64,000 nt of DNA from Candidatus Gastranaerophilales bacterium (GTDB lineage: Bacteria; Cyanobacteriota; Vampirovibrionia; Gastranaerophilales; Gastranaerophilaceae): assembly GCA_900769645.1 (NCBI GenBank), contig CAAGHI010000063.1, positions 1 to 64,000 of the forward strand, given 5' to 3'. The position numbers and the translations under genes are program-made. A model generated the notes under the pieces. It saw only the letters and a program-made list of their open reading frames with translations. It searched no databases and was not told the origin of the DNA. Below, piece by piece: positions 8,951-18,966 of the stretch; the stretch's first letter is position 1; each line of letters opens with the position of its first letter.

Positions 8951-10039
8951 CTATTTTTTCAATTTTTCAAGTGCTGTTGCATGAATTTTTTTCAAACCCA
9001 CGCCAATGTAAGTTGTGGCAATCATTGTGATGACAAAATAAAGATATGTCGTTTGTATCGGGTTATAAATCCAATAGATATCGTGGTTGGCTCGTTCTGA
9101 AATTGGTATCCCGTGAAACTTCATAAGCACAGCAGTTATCAAATACATTACAATCAAGTGGTTTGCCATAATGTGGTAGGTGACATTTCCCATATCTTGT
9201 ATAAATTTTACGTTTTTTAGATATGGATAGAGAATTTTTACTGTAAAAAGTGAAGCCCAAATTCCTGTTAAACTTGTTAAAATAGGGACAAAGAGTTGGT
9301 CATCAAATCTTCCCCAAACAAGAATATAGCTAAGCCCAATTCCGTGTTCTGGTGTAAAATCTCTGTTAAAGAGCCATAAAATTGATTGCAAAATTACAAT
9401 TCTGCCGAACCATTTTGGAGTGAAAATATTGTAATTATCCTTAATATAATGCGTGTAATAATAGCCGACATAGACGAAAAACAACGACATCATAGTTCTT
9501 ATTACAACAAGCATTAGAGGTGTCATCGGAAAAAGTTTGCGAACCGGTATTGCAAGCAAGCCGATGAGTGTAAAAATTGTGAGATGTATAAATTTATTTT
9601 TCGTTGCGTTGGTAAAAAATCGCATTAAGTACAAAAATGTAATCAACGTCATAAATAACTGGGTTACAAACCATAACGGGCATGATAGGTCAAATTGGTG
9701 ACCGTTTAAAAATGGAGTAATAAAAAAGTTTTTGAAACTCAACGGCATTCCCCAAAATTTCCCTGTAAGCTTTGCTATAAGGATTGTTACGCCCATATAA
9801 AATAAATTGTACCAAAAGTATGGCACGAGTAAACTTTTTATACGTCTTTCAAAAAACTCTGTGACGTTATTCAGGTATTTATCCTTGAACAAACAGCCGG
9901 AAATAAAGAAAAATAGAGCTATTTGAAAAGAATAAGGTGGAAAAATCCCGAGTAGTGAAAATTCCAAATGCCCTGAAACTACGAGCATTATAGCCAATGC
10001 TTTTAATATATTTATTTCGTCCGAAAACATCTTTTCCAT
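8951..10039 (-). CDS. Acyltransferase 3 family membrane protein
   Basis: About 362 residues with roughly ten membrane segments. It has the typical opening of acyltransferase family 3 (INILKALAIMLVVSGH, where the His is the conserved catalytic one) and FFFISGCLF. These enzymes O-acetylate or O-acylate extracellular polysaccharides and other envelope molecules at the inner membrane. The start is set at ATG 10039, not at the upstream ATG 10087, because a TATCAT hexamer lies at -12 to -7 and no Shine-Dalgarno is present. It is divergent from galE, which fits a glycan role. Confidence 0.75.
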   Translation of the reverse strand: MEKMFSDEINILKALAIMLVVSGHLEFSLLGIFPPYSFQIALFFFISGCLFKDKYLNNVTEFFERRIKSLLVPYFWYNLFYMGVTILIAKLTGKFWGMPLSFKNFFITPFLNGHQFDLSCPLWFVTQLFMTLITFLYLMRFFTNATKNKFIHLTIFTLIGLLAIPVRKLFPMTPLMLVVIRTMMSLFFVYVGYYYTHYIKDNYNIFTPKWFGRIVILQSILWLFNRDFTPEHGIGLSYILVWGRFDDQLFVPILTSLTGIWASLFTVKILYPYLKNVKFIQDMGNVTYHIMANHLIVMYLITAVLMKFHGIPISERANHDIYWIYNPIQTTYLYFVITMIATTYIGVGLKKIHATALEKLKK

Positions 10040-10073
10040 AACGAGATGATAGCATAAAAATAGTTTTTTGCGG

Positions 10074-10091
10074 TATAATAAGTGCAAGGAG
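10074..10091 (+). promoter_or_regulatory. galE -10 box and Shine-Dalgarno
   Basis: TATAAT at 10074-10079 and AAGGAG at 10086-10091. The position of the -10 box rules out the ATG at 10068 and supports ATG 10098. Confidence 0.6.
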
Positions 10092-10097
10092 AGAATG

Positions 10098-11093
10098 ATG
10101 ACTATATTAGTTTTGGGTGGTGCCGGTTATATTGGCTCACATACGGTTTATGAATTGATAGAAAATGGCGAAGATGTTGCGATTGTAGATAATCTTCAAA
10201 CCGGTCATATTGAGGCAATTCATCCTAGTGCAAGTTTTTATAAAGGTGATATTAGAGATAAAGAGTTTCTGAACAGTGTTTTTTCAAAAGAAAAAATCGA
10301 TGCAGTAATTCATTTTGCAGCAAGCTCGCTTGTTGGGGAAAGTATGCAAAAACCTTTAAAATACTATGATAACAACCTTTGCGGAACAAAAGTCTTGCTT
10401 GAAGCTATGCTTGAGAATGGTATAGATAAAGTCGTTTTCTCTTCAACTGCTGCTGTGTACGGTGAACCCGAAAATATTCCGATTTTGGAAACTGATAAGA
10501 CAGAACCGACAAATACTTATGGTGAAACGAAGTTGTCGATGGAAAAAATGTTTAAATGGGTTTCAAAAGCTCATAATTTGAAATACGTGGCATTGCGCTA
10601 TTTCAATGCTTGTGGAGCGCATAGGTCAGGACAAATCGGAGAAGCTCATAATCCTGAAACTCATCTTATCCCATTAATTTTGCAAGTGCCAAACGGTAAA
10701 CGTGAATTTATTTCTATATTTGGGGAAGATTATAATACGAAAGATGGAACTTGTGTGAGAGATTATATTCACGTTACAGATTTGGCGAAAGCACATATTC
10801 TTGCGGTAAAATACCTTATGCAAGGTGGTAAAAGCGATACTTTTAACCTCGGAAATGGAGTTGGTTTTACTGTAAAAGAAGTTGTAGATGCAGCAAGAAA
10901 AGTTGCAAAATCTGAAATTCCTGCAAAAATTTGTGAAAGACGTGCCGGTGATCCTGCAAAACTGATTGCAACAAGTGCAAAAGCTCAAGAAATTTTAGGT
11001 TGGACGCCTGAGTATACGGATTTGGAAAGAATTATTGAAACTGCTTGGATTTGGCATTCTAAACACCCAAACGGTTTTGAATGTAAAGAATAG
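10098..11093 (+). CDS. galE: UDP-glucose 4-epimerase
   Basis: 331 residues, an extended short-chain dehydrogenase. GGAGYIGSH at the N-terminus binds NAD, SSTAAVYGEP and the YGETK catalytic Tyr-Lys pair follow, and the C-terminal RRAGDPAKL and LGWTPEY segments are typical of GalE. It interconverts UDP-glucose and UDP-galactose (and possibly the N-acetyl forms) in the cytoplasm for surface glycans. ATG 10098 is used because AAGGAG is six bases upstream and the -10 box overlaps any earlier start. Confidence 0.9.
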   Translation: MTILVLGGAGYIGSHTVYELIENGEDVAIVDNLQTGHIEAIHPSASFYKGDIRDKEFLNSVFSKEKIDAVIHFAASSLVGESMQKPLKYYDNNLCGTKVLLEAMLENGIDKVVFSSTAAVYGEPENIPILETDKTEPTNTYGETKLSMEKMFKWVSKAHNLKYVALRYFNACGAHRSGQIGEAHNPETHLIPLILQVPNGKREFISIFGEDYNTKDGTCVRDYIHVTDLAKAHILAVKYLMQGGKSDTFNLGNGVGFTVKEVVDAARKVAKSEIPAKICERRAGDPAKLIATSAKAQEILGWTPEYTDLERIIETAWIWHSKHPNGFECKE

Positions 11094-11159
11094 CAAAATA
11101 CTTGCATTTTTTAATTGAAAAGATTATATTAACTAAAAAATAAAGAAAGAGTGGTACAA

Positions 11160-12188
11160 ATGGAAAAGAAAAACATTGATTGGGCAAATTTAGGTTTTGG
11201 CTACTACAAAACTGACAAGAGATATGTTTCAAATTTTAAAGACGGAAAATGGGACGATGGTTGTATTACAGAAGATGCAACAGTTGCAATGAGTGAATGC
11301 GCAGGCGTAATCCACTACTGTCAAACTTGTTTTGAAGGCATGAAAGCTTATACGACAGAGGACGGGCATGTGGTTGTTTTTAGACCTGATATGAACGCAA
11401 AAAGAATGGTTGATACTGCAAAACGCCTTGAAATTCCTCCATTTCCTGAAGATAGATTTGTTGATGCGGTAGAAAAAGTTGTTAAGGCAAACTTGGAATA
11501 TGTTCCTCCATTTGGAACAGGTGCTGCATTGTATATCAGACCGGTATTGTTTGCGACAGGTCCTGTAATGGGGGTAAAACCAGCAAATGAATATCAATTC
11601 AGAATTTTCGTTTCACCTGTTGGACCATACTTTAAAAAAGGCGGTTCTTCATCATCAATCGTATTAAAAGTTAGTGATTTTGACCGTTCAGCGCCTCATG
11701 GTACAGGCCATGTCAAGGCTGGTTTGAATTACGCAATGAGCTTGTATCCGATTGTAAAAGCGCATGAAGAAGGGTTTAACGAAAACTTGTACCTAGATCC
11801 TCAAACTCGTACTAAGGTAGAAGAAACTGGTGGTGCAAACTGTTTCTTTGTAACTAAAGACAACAAAGTTGTAACTCCAAAATCTCCAAGTATTTTACCT
11901 TCAATCACAAGACGTTCTTTGATGGCACTTGCAAAAGATTTAGGTTATGTTGTTGAGGAAAGAGAAGTTTTCTTGACAGAACTTCCTGAATTTGTAGAAT
12001 GTGGACTTTGCGGAACAGCTGCAGTAATTTCTCCTGTTGGAAAAGTAAATGACCACGGTAAAGAAATTGTTTTTGCAAATTCTCAAAACGGAATGGGACC
12101 TGTTTCTCAAAAATTGTATGATACATTGACAGGTATTCAGTTTGGTAAAATCAAAGGATCTGAAGGTTGGGTAAAAACAATTGTTTAA
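11160..12188 (+). CDS. ilvE: Branched-chain amino acid aminotransferase
   Basis: 342 residues, fold-type IV PLP enzyme. The Schiff-base lysine lies in GHVKAGLNYA (about residue 186). FEGMKAY near the start and EETGGANCFFV after the lysine are standard for the eukaryote-like IlvE group. It catalyses the last step of Leu, Ile and Val synthesis with glutamate. The start is ATG 11160, nine bases after AAAGAAAGAG; GTG 11151 is too close. It stands alone, between galE and the shared terminator. Confidence 0.92.
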   Translation: MEKKNIDWANLGFGYYKTDKRYVSNFKDGKWDDGCITEDATVAMSECAGVIHYCQTCFEGMKAYTTEDGHVVVFRPDMNAKRMVDTAKRLEIPPFPEDRFVDAVEKVVKANLEYVPPFGTGAALYIRPVLFATGPVMGVKPANEYQFRIFVSPVGPYFKKGGSSSSIVLKVSDFDRSAPHGTGHVKAGLNYAMSLYPIVKAHEEGFNENLYLDPQTRTKVEETGGANCFFVTKDNKVVTPKSPSILPSITRRSLMALAKDLGYVVEEREVFLTELPEFVECGLCGTAAVISPVGKVNDHGKEIVFANSQNGMGPVSQKLYDTLTGIQFGKIKGSEGWVKTIV

Positions 12189-12219
12189 TCCTACTTAGGA
12201 CAATAAATTGAGATTATAA

Positions 12220-12257
12220 AAAAAAGAGAGTTCAAAAAATGGAACTCTCTTTTTTTA
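12220..12257. terminator. Bidirectional rho-independent terminator
   Basis: AGAGAGTTC and GAACTCTCT form a 9-bp stem, with A before and T after. It serves ilvE (plus) and the glycan operon (minus), which converge here. Confidence 0.8.
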
Positions 12258-12283
12258 TGGTTTTATGTTTAATAAGAATTTAT

Positions 12284-14080
12284 TTAAACAGGGTTATTTT
12301 CTTGATGTTTAAATTGCATTTCGTATAATGTTTTGTACGCACCATTTTCAATTTTTAGAAGTTCTTCATGCGTTCCTGTTTCTGCAATTTCACCTTGGTT
12401 AATAACAACAATCTTATTTGCATTTTGAATTGTTGATAATCTGTGAGCAATTACAAATACCGTCTTGTCTTGCATCAAGTTTTCAATAGCTTTTTGAACG
12501 ATAGCTTCAGCTTTGTTATCCAATGCAGATGTCGCTTCATCAAGAATAATGATAGGAGCGTTTTTCAAGAAAGCTCTTGCGATTGCTACACGTTGTTTTT
12601 GACCACCTGAAAGCAAGATACCACGTTCGCCAATTTGCGTATCTAAGCCATCTTGCAATGTAGAAATAAATTCGTCAAGATATGCCATGCTAACCGCTTT
12701 TTGAACCTGTTCCGGTGTCGCATTTTTGTTCCCTAGCATAATGTTTTCTCTAATAGTTCCTGAGAACAAGAAGTTGTCTTGGAATACAACTGCAATATTA
12801 TTTCTAAGGGATTCCAAAGAATAATCTCTAACATCAATTCCGTTAATTGTAATACTACCGGAAACTACATCATAAAAACGAGGGATTAAGTTTACAATAG
12901 TAGATTTCCCACCACCGGAATTTCCAACGAATGCAATAGTTTGTCCTTTATGTACTTCCAAGTTGATGTTTTTCAATACCGGAACATTTGGAACATACTC
13001 AAAATTAACGTTATTGAAACAAACTAAATCAGGAGACTGTGTAAGTGGAACAGCGTTTTCTTTGTCTCGAATAGCCGGTACTGCATCTAACATACCAAAT
13101 ATTTGTTCAATAGCATAGAATGAAAACTGAACAGCATTTAAGTTGTTGCCAATACTTTTTACTGGAGTGTACAACAAAATCAAAGCTGTGATAAATGATA
13201 CAAAGTTACCTGCTGAAATTGTATTTGTCATAATCAAGTGAGAACCGTAGCCGATGGCTGCTGCTATACCTATAGAAACAATTACGTGCATCATAGGTGA
13301 TAACCATTGTGTTCTTTGTACAAGTTTTATTCTCAAGTTGAAAACATTTTTAAGAATCCATTGGAACTTGTTAATTTCGTTTTCTTGCAAATTGTAAGAT
13401 GTAATTGTTTTGTTACCTGCAAAGGCTTCATTATATTCAGTAATAATTGCTGCGTCTGCAACCACTGTTTTATCAAGTACGCCTTTAATACGTTTTTGTA
13501 GTTTCGCAACAGGAGCAAATGCACAACCTAAAACTAAAACTGCGATAAGGGCAAGCTGCCAAGAGTTATAAAAAAGAACACATACTAAAGAAATTGATGA
13601 GAAAATTCTTTGAGTAAATGTGCTCAAGTTGTCTAACAATCCAGAGCATGCTGTATCTGCCATGTTATTAAATTGGAAAACTACATCTCCAGAATTTCTT
13701 TTGTCGTAAAAAGAAGTTTCAAATGTTAATAATTTTTTGAATAAGTCATATTTCAAGCCATTTGTAATTCTTCCACCAACCCATGTTGAAAGGTAAGATG
13801 ACAAATACTTTAGTCCGCCTTGGATTGATGTAAAAGCAACGATACCAAGAGGAATATACCATGGTGAAGATATTGATTTTTCAACCATAACTAAATCCAT
13901 ATATGGTTTTAGTGCTAATGCAATTACAGCGTCCAATGAACCGATTGGAATACAAATTAACATAGAACACAAAGCTCTGAACCATACCGGTCTTACATAA
14001 GGCCACATACGCTTGTAATTTATTACAAAACGTTGTGAATTTATGAAATCTAAGATTTCTTTCAATGACATTTTTTTCAT
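12284..14080 (-). CDS. MsbA-like ABC exporter (fused membrane and ATPase domains)
   Basis: 598 residues. Six membrane helices (about 35-310) are followed by a nucleotide-binding domain: Walker A GNSGGGKST (386-394), LSGGQ (490-494), Walker B IIILDEA (about 510-516) and the HRLST switch His. It belongs to the homodimeric exporter group that includes the lipid A flippase MsbA. It is the last gene of the glycan operon, 64 bases after a glycosyltransferase, so it may flip a lipid-linked glycan or lipid A. The exact cargo is inferred. Confidence 0.85.
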   Translation of the reverse strand: MKKMSLKEILDFINSQRFVINYKRMWPYVRPVWFRALCSMLICIPIGSLDAVIALALKPYMDLVMVEKSISSPWYIPLGIVAFTSIQGGLKYLSSYLSTWVGGRITNGLKYDLFKKLLTFETSFYDKRNSGDVVFQFNNMADTACSGLLDNLSTFTQRIFSSISLVCVLFYNSWQLALIAVLVLGCAFAPVAKLQKRIKGVLDKTVVADAAIITEYNEAFAGNKTITSYNLQENEINKFQWILKNVFNLRIKLVQRTQWLSPMMHVIVSIGIAAAIGYGSHLIMTNTISAGNFVSFITALILLYTPVKSIGNNLNAVQFSFYAIEQIFGMLDAVPAIRDKENAVPLTQSPDLVCFNNVNFEYVPNVPVLKNINLEVHKGQTIAFVGNSGGGKSTIVNLIPRFYDVVSGSITINGIDVRDYSLESLRNNIAVVFQDNFLFSGTIRENIMLGNKNATPEQVQKAVSMAYLDEFISTLQDGLDTQIGERGILLSGGQKQRVAIARAFLKNAPIIILDEATSALDNKAEAIVQKAIENLMQDKTVFVIAHRLSTIQNANKIVVINQGEIAETGTHEELLKIENGAYKTLYEMQFKHQENNPV

Positions 14081-14144
14081 TCTATTTTATTTCCTTTTTT
14101 CTGCTTAACTTTTTTATATTAGCATAAAATTATTAATTGTTGAA

Positions 14145-15119
14145 CTATTTATACCAACCTCTAACAACAATGTTAAATATTTTGAGTATTCTATATTTTT
14201 TGTTCTTTTTCTTACTTTTTTCATAAGTAATCAAATTTGGAATTCCAAACGTTTTATAAACAATTCCTTCTTTTTTTATTTTCCATATTTCTTTTAAAGA
14301 ATATTCTGCAACTTGTGATGTATCAATATTTTCTAGAATTTCGTTTTCATAGAGAATATTTTGTTTCATCATTTGTTTAATTTTTTCTTTGTGTTTAATC
14401 GTGTTTGAATTATGCCAACGATAAGAAAATAAAATTTCATTCAGATATTTCATTTTTGCATATTTAGAAATTTGCAACATTAACCACCAGTCCTCTAGTG
14501 GAGCTTTTGGTGTAAAATATCCAATTTTTTCAAAAATAGATTTTCTAACTAAATATCCGTTTGGAACATGATTTTCATGAATAAGTTTTATATAATGCCC
14601 GAATTCTTTGGAATTGAACTTAACTTTAGTATCTGCTTTTATAAAATCTGCAAAAGTCTTATATTTCGCCTGTTTATTATCGTAAACAATGTTGCGTTTT
14701 TTATCCCAAAAACAAACATTACTATTTGAATCAATTAATTCATTGTCACCTACAGCAAGAGCATATTCTGGGTTATTGTGTAAAAAATCGAATTCTTTTT
14801 CGATTGCCAGTGGTTTTGCAACATCATCAGAGGCGATGAAATAAACATATTCTCCGTTTGCTAGGTTCAATAATTTGTTTGCTGAGTAACAAGTTCCATG
14901 ATTTTCTTGCTGTTGAAAAACCACCCTTGAAAATCGTTGTTGACAAACCTTCTCCATTTCAAGAATTTTTTTCCAAGTTTCATCCTGTGAGCCATCATCA
15001 ATGATAATTAATTCGATATTCTGATAAGTTTGTTGTATTATAGATTGAATAGTTTCTTGAATATATCTTTCATGATTGTATGCTGAAATAATAACAGAAA
15101 CTAGACTGTTAGTAGGCAT
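14145..15119 (-). CDS. Family 2 glycosyltransferase
   Basis: 324 residues. The GT-A fold opens with VSVIISAYNHERYI, then IELIIIDDGSQDET (nucleotide-sugar binding), and VYFIASDDVA supplies the DxD-like metal site. The basic C-terminal region (KKKNKKYRILKIF) suggests membrane association. It adds a sugar to a growing surface glycan. It overlaps the DegT-type aminotransferase by 11 bases, showing translational coupling in the operon. Confidence 0.85.
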   Translation of the reverse strand: MPTNSLVSVIISAYNHERYIQETIQSIIQQTYQNIELIIIDDGSQDETWKKILEMEKVCQQRFSRVVFQQQENHGTCYSANKLLNLANGEYVYFIASDDVAKPLAIEKEFDFLHNNPEYALAVGDNELIDSNSNVCFWDKKRNIVYDNKQAKYKTFADFIKADTKVKFNSKEFGHYIKLIHENHVPNGYLVRKSIFEKIGYFTPKAPLEDWWLMLQISKYAKMKYLNEILFSYRWHNSNTIKHKEKIKQMMKQNILYENEILENIDTSQVAEYSLKEIWKIKKEGIVYKTFGIPNLITYEKSKKKNKKYRILKIFNIVVRGWYK

Positions 15120-16194
15120 TTACGACCTCAACAACTTTTTTAACCTCTTCATCAGTCATAACAGGTGAGATTGGTAAACTTAAAATTGTTTTATGAATTT
15201 CTTCACTGATTGGAAAACTCAAATGTTCCCATTCTTTGTATGCACCTTGCTTGTGAGGTGGAGTTGGGTAGTGAATATTTGTTTGTATATCGTTTGCTTC
15301 AAGGTGTTTTTGTAGTGCATCTCGATTATCTGTTCTTACTGCAAAAATATGCCATACATGAGCATTTTCATCATATACTTTTGGCAAAATAATTCTAGAA
15401 TTTGTAATGTTTTCTCTATAATATTTTGAAATTTCTCTTCGTCTAGCGTTGTCACTATCCAAATGAGCCAATTTTACATCTAGTACTGCAGCTTGAATTT
15501 CATCAAGTCTAGAGTTTATACCTTTGTAAATGTGGTGATATTTTCTGTCAGAACCGTAATTGGCGATAGCTTTAACTTTTTTGAAAATAGTTTCATCATT
15601 TGTTGTAACAGCGCCACCATCACCCATGCAACCAAGGTTTTTCCCTGGGTAAAATGAAAATGCTGAAGCATCACTCAAATTACCAACCCTTTTACCTTGA
15701 TAAATAGCTCCGTGAGCTTGCGCAGAATCTTCAATAATCTTTAAGTTATACTTTTTAGCTAATGCCCAAATTTTTTCCATTTGTACTGCTTGCCCATAAA
15801 GATGAACAACAATTATGGCTTTTGTTTTATCCGTAATTTTTGCTTCAATCAAATCAGGATCAATATTGTATGTATTTATGTTTGGTTCAACCAGTACCGG
15901 AGTACAACCATTTTCTGAAATCGCTAAAATAGTTGCAATATAAGTGTTAGAAGGTACTATAATTTCATCGCCTTCACCAAAACCAAAAGCCCTAATGATT
16001 AAATTGATGGCGTCAAGTCCGTTTGCGACTCCTACAGAATACTTAGTTCCACAGTAATTTGCAAAATTCTTAGAAAACTTCTCATTTTCTTCACCTTGTA
16101 AATACCAGCCTTTATCTAAAATTTGTTTAATTCTAGCGTCAATATCTGTTCTAAATCTATTATTAACTTTTTCCAAATCTAAAAATTTAATCAT
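15109..16194 (-). CDS. DegT/DnrJ/EryC1 sugar aminotransferase (FdtB/QdtB-like)
   Basis: 361 residues, PLP-dependent. EDSAQAHGA and FYPGKNLGCMGDGG (Schiff-base Lys185) are the family signature, and VANGLDAINL and the closing HYPTPPHKQ segment fit sugar 3-aminotransferases. Together with the FdtA/QdtA-like isomerase at the start of the same operon it would make dTDP-3-amino-3,6-dideoxyhexose from dTDP-4-keto-6-deoxyglucose. Whether the product is Fuc3N or Qui3N cannot be told from sequence. Confidence 0.8.
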   Translation of the reverse strand: MIKFLDLEKVNNRFRTDIDARIKQILDKGWYLQGEENEKFSKNFANYCGTKYSVGVANGLDAINLIIRAFGFGEGDEIIVPSNTYIATILAISENGCTPVLVEPNINTYNIDPDLIEAKITDKTKAIIVVHLYGQAVQMEKIWALAKKYNLKIIEDSAQAHGAIYQGKRVGNLSDASAFSFYPGKNLGCMGDGGAVTTNDETIFKKVKAIANYGSDRKYHHIYKGINSRLDEIQAAVLDVKLAHLDSDNARRREISKYYRENITNSRIILPKVYDENAHVWHIFAVRTDNRDALQKHLEANDIQTNIHYPTPPHKQGAYKEWEHLSFPISEEIHKTILSLPISPVMTDEEVKKVVEVVNAY

Positions 16195-16228
16195 TTATTT
16201 CTCCTTTTACGTATTGAATGTTTTGGTT

Positions 16229-17464
16229 TTATCTCCAATACTTACTAATTTTCTTTCCTAAGATATTTCTTACTTTTCGGCTAAGAAGAACATCTAAAAG
16301 TGGAATTTGAGCCAGTACCAATAGTATTCCATAACTTGCTATTTTAAATCTTTGTTTAAATTTCAAACGCTTAATAATATTTTTCTTTTTTCTGCACAAC
16401 ATGTTGCACCCTTTTCTTACTCTGTGAAGCGGGTGTTCAAAATATTTAGATGGCAAAAATCCTTTTTCTTTCCCTTCTGTTAAATAATGTACAAGAGGAA
16501 TCCAGCCAGCTTCAACGATTTCAGGGTATTTGTTTACATAGTACTGTTCGTCCCAAAGAGGAGAGTTTTTACTTTTATCCCATTCTTTTTTATGAGTCAT
16601 ATACCACCAAGAATTTTCAAGCTTTTTGGACTTGAACTGAGGGTATTTTGTGTCAAGGAGGTATAGTTCGTAAAATCTGGTACATTTTGCTTTGTCAAGA
16701 AGTGAACTACTGTTAATTGTTTGTGTTCTATGTAACCTGTATTTTACAAGAGGGATTGGTAAAACTTTTTCTTTTCCGATTTTCGTAAGTTGAAAATGTA
16801 AATACATGTCATCAATAGGACAATTAACATTATAATTTGTTACTTGTTTCATTACATCGGTTTTAATTAATAAACCAATAGGAACTAAATGGTCGAACCA
16901 AAGAAGGTAATAAGGAATATAATCCATATCTTCCATTTTGTTCATTCCTGTCAAATGTTTTCCAAACAATATCTGGTATCTAACATAGGCATATTCTAGG
17001 AATGTTCTATAACTGTAATAACTTTTTTTAGAAACGGGTTGTTTTTCCTCGTCCATGTTTATTTTCTTTGAATTACTGTCTATAAAGTCGTTATCTCCGA
17101 CGGCACAAACATATTCATCATTTTGCTGTAAAAAAGTATAAAGTTCTTCAATCGCATTGTTGTGCGCAACATCATCAGATGCGATTGAAAATATATATTT
17201 CCCATTGGCTAATGAAACAAGTTTTTTTACAGTGTTTGCACAACCCATATTTTTTTGTTTTTCAATGTGGACATTTACAAAACGTTTTTCTAATTGAGGT
17301 TTCATCGCTAAAACTTTTTCAAAAGTTTTGTCTTTAGAGCCATCATCTATTAAAACTAATTCAATATTTTGATAGGTCTGTGCAATTAAGGCATTCAAAC
17401 CTTCTTCAATATAGTTTTCATGATTATATGCCGCAACTATAACAGTAACTAAATCATTATTCAT
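16229..17464 (-). CDS. Family 2 glycosyltransferase with C-terminal membrane segment
   Basis: 411 residues. The N-terminal GT-A domain (LVTVIVAAYNHENYI, LVLIDDGSKDKT, FSIASDDVAH) is close to the GT2 at 14145, so the two are probably paralogues. After residue 290 come an extra region with WDEQYYVNKYPEI and a hydrophobic segment (ILLVLAQIPLLDVLL). The C-terminal part resembles tails of rhamnan-type glycosyltransferases. Start and stop overlap with the GNAT gene (TAATG). Confidence 0.82.
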   Translation of the reverse strand: MNNDLVTVIVAAYNHENYIEEGLNALIAQTYQNIELVLIDDGSKDKTFEKVLAMKPQLEKRFVNVHIEKQKNMGCANTVKKLVSLANGKYIFSIASDDVAHNNAIEELYTFLQQNDEYVCAVGDNDFIDSNSKKINMDEEKQPVSKKSYYSYRTFLEYAYVRYQILFGKHLTGMNKMEDMDYIPYYLLWFDHLVPIGLLIKTDVMKQVTNYNVNCPIDDMYLHFQLTKIGKEKVLPIPLVKYRLHRTQTINSSSLLDKAKCTRFYELYLLDTKYPQFKSKKLENSWWYMTHKKEWDKSKNSPLWDEQYYVNKYPEIVEAGWIPLVHYLTEGKEKGFLPSKYFEHPLHRVRKGCNMLCRKKKNIIKRLKFKQRFKIASYGILLVLAQIPLLDVLLSRKVRNILGKKISKYWR

Positions 17465-18003
17465 TAATTATCTCCTAGCATTGCAAGTAATTGGGGTTTC
17501 TTTTTGTTAAATTCTTCTTTGGTTAATTCAAAAAAGCAATCAATATCGTTTTCATCTACGATTTTAGCTCCGCAAATTTTATGAAAGCGAACAACTTTTT
17601 TATTTGATTTTCTTACATCAAATTTTTCTAAATTGAATTTTGCAACATCAAAAGCAAAATCTTTTAGTAACAATACACTTTCAAGCGCTTCTTGTGGAGT
17701 TGCCCCTGGAATTAACAACCAACTTCCGCCAGTGTAGCAATCACCTTTAATATCATACATTCTTAATGTTCCGATAGGCTCATTAGCTTTGTTTTCGATG
17801 ATAAAATAAAATTCATTTTTTAGAGCTAGGTACTTTTTTATATAATCAATTTGTTTTTCAACATTATTTTCTGTTGCATGCAGATGTTTGGATTTCTTTC
17901 CGTTACAACGTAACATTAAAACAAATTCTGCATCTTCAATTGTTATTTCTCTCAGATTAACGAACTTTCCAGATATCTCGGGAATTACAGATATTCTTGG
18001 CAT
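17464..18003 (-). CDS. GNAT-family N-acyltransferase
   Basis: 179 residues. The layout is that of RimJ/RimL-type GNAT enzymes: VNLREITIEDAEFVLMLR at the start, ENKANEPIGTLRMYDI in the middle, and FDVRKSNKKVVRFHKICGAKI at the acyl-CoA region. In this operon it is the best candidate to N-acylate the 3-amino sugar. With two ACPs and KASIII-like synthases next to it, the donor may be an unusual acyl thioester and not acetyl-CoA. That step is inference. Confidence 0.75.
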   Translation of the reverse strand: MPRISVIPEISGKFVNLREITIEDAEFVLMLRCNGKKSKHLHATENNVEKQIDYIKKYLALKNEFYFIIENKANEPIGTLRMYDIKGDCYTGGSWLLIPGATPQEALESVLLLKDFAFDVAKFNLEKFDVRKSNKKVVRFHKICGAKIVDENDIDCFFELTKEEFNKKKPQLLAMLGDN

Positions 18004-18746
18004 TAAGCGACTCCTCCGTCAATAATGTAGTTTTGTCCGGTGATCCAATTTGCTTTATCTGAAACTAGAAACGCAACTAGTGACGCAATATCTGAAGGTT
18101 TTCCTAAAGATAATGGAGTGTTATTAAGTACGTCATTTTTTCCAAGCATTTGAATTGAAGATTGAAGCATTGGAGTATCTGTAGCCCCTGGGGAAATTGT
18201 ATTAATACGTACTGTAGGAGCAAGTTCTCTTGCTAGAGTTTTTACAGATGCAATCAAGCCAGCTTTGGTTGCTCCGTAAATTGTTTGACTTTTTTCTCCA
18301 ACAAAAGCTGAAATTGAAGCAATAAAAACAATAGATGTTCCTTCTGCAACATGGTTCCTTTTGTCTGCAATTCCTTTTGCCATAAAAATTGGCACTAAAT
18401 AGTTTGTATTAATTTGTTTTAATGCATTTTCAAGTGAAAGCATTCTAAGTGGTGCATCTAAATTTATTCCTGCACAACAAACCAAGCCTTTAAATTTCCC
18501 ATATTTTTCTTTTAAAGATTTTATATAAGCAGGGAGCCCATCGATGTCCTCTGTTAATTCTTTCTGCTCAATAAACATTGTAGATGGAGTGGTAGCCTCT
18601 TTTTGAAGTTCCTGTAATCTTTCAATATTTCGTCCAATTCCAACAACAGTTGCGCCAAGCTTGTTTAATAGCAAAGCCACTGCTTTCCCAATGCCAGAGC
18701 TTGCTCCGGTTACGATATAAATGTCTTCTTTATTAAATTCAATCAT
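18003..18746 (-). CDS. Short-chain dehydrogenase/reductase (FabG-like)
   Basis: 247 residues, classical SDR: TGASSGIG binds the cofactor, CCAGINLD replaces the NNAG motif, IYGATKAGL carries the catalytic Tyr and Lys, and the C-terminal GQNYIIDGG is the FabG-type end. It most likely reduces a 3-ketoacyl thioester made by the neighbouring KASIII-like enzymes, giving a 3-hydroxyacyl group. One-base overlap with the GNAT gene indicates coupling. Confidence 0.82.
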   Translation of the reverse strand: MIEFNKEDIYIVTGASSGIGKAVALLLNKLGATVVGIGRNIERLQELQKEATTPSTMFIEQKELTEDIDGLPAYIKSLKEKYGKFKGLVCCAGINLDAPLRMLSLENALKQINTNYLVPIFMAKGIADKRNHVAEGTSIVFIASISAFVGEKSQTIYGATKAGLIASVKTLARELAPTVRINTISPGATDTPMLQSSIQMLGKNDVLNNTPLSLGKPSDIASLVAFLVSDKANWITGQNYIIDGGVA

Positions 18747-18965
18747 TTAGATTCCTGCCTTCTTTGCAATATCTTCAACTGTTTTAATTTTTTCAAAATC
18801 TGAAAAAGTTGTTTTAACACCAAAGTTTGCATCTAAGAAAGCAACTGTTGCCATTTTTGACAAAGAATCCCATTCTTCCAAATCATCTAAGTTCATATCA
18901 AAAGAAAGTTCTTCATCTGTCTGTAAAATATCTTGCATTTGTTCTAAAAATTCTTCTCTAGTCAT
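18747..18965 (-). CDS. Acyl carrier protein (second of the operon)
   Basis: 72 residues, acidic, four-helix pattern. LEEWDSLSKM carries the phosphopantetheine Ser34. It lies directly between a KASIII-like gene and the SDR, with one- or two-base gaps. It is a dedicated carrier for the acyl group made by this operon; the housekeeping ACP is expected elsewhere. Confidence 0.85.
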   Translation of the reverse strand: MTREEFLEQMQDILQTDEELSFDMNLDDLEEWDSLSKMATVAFLDANFGVKTTFSDFEKIKTVEDIAKKAGI

Positions 18966-18966
18966 T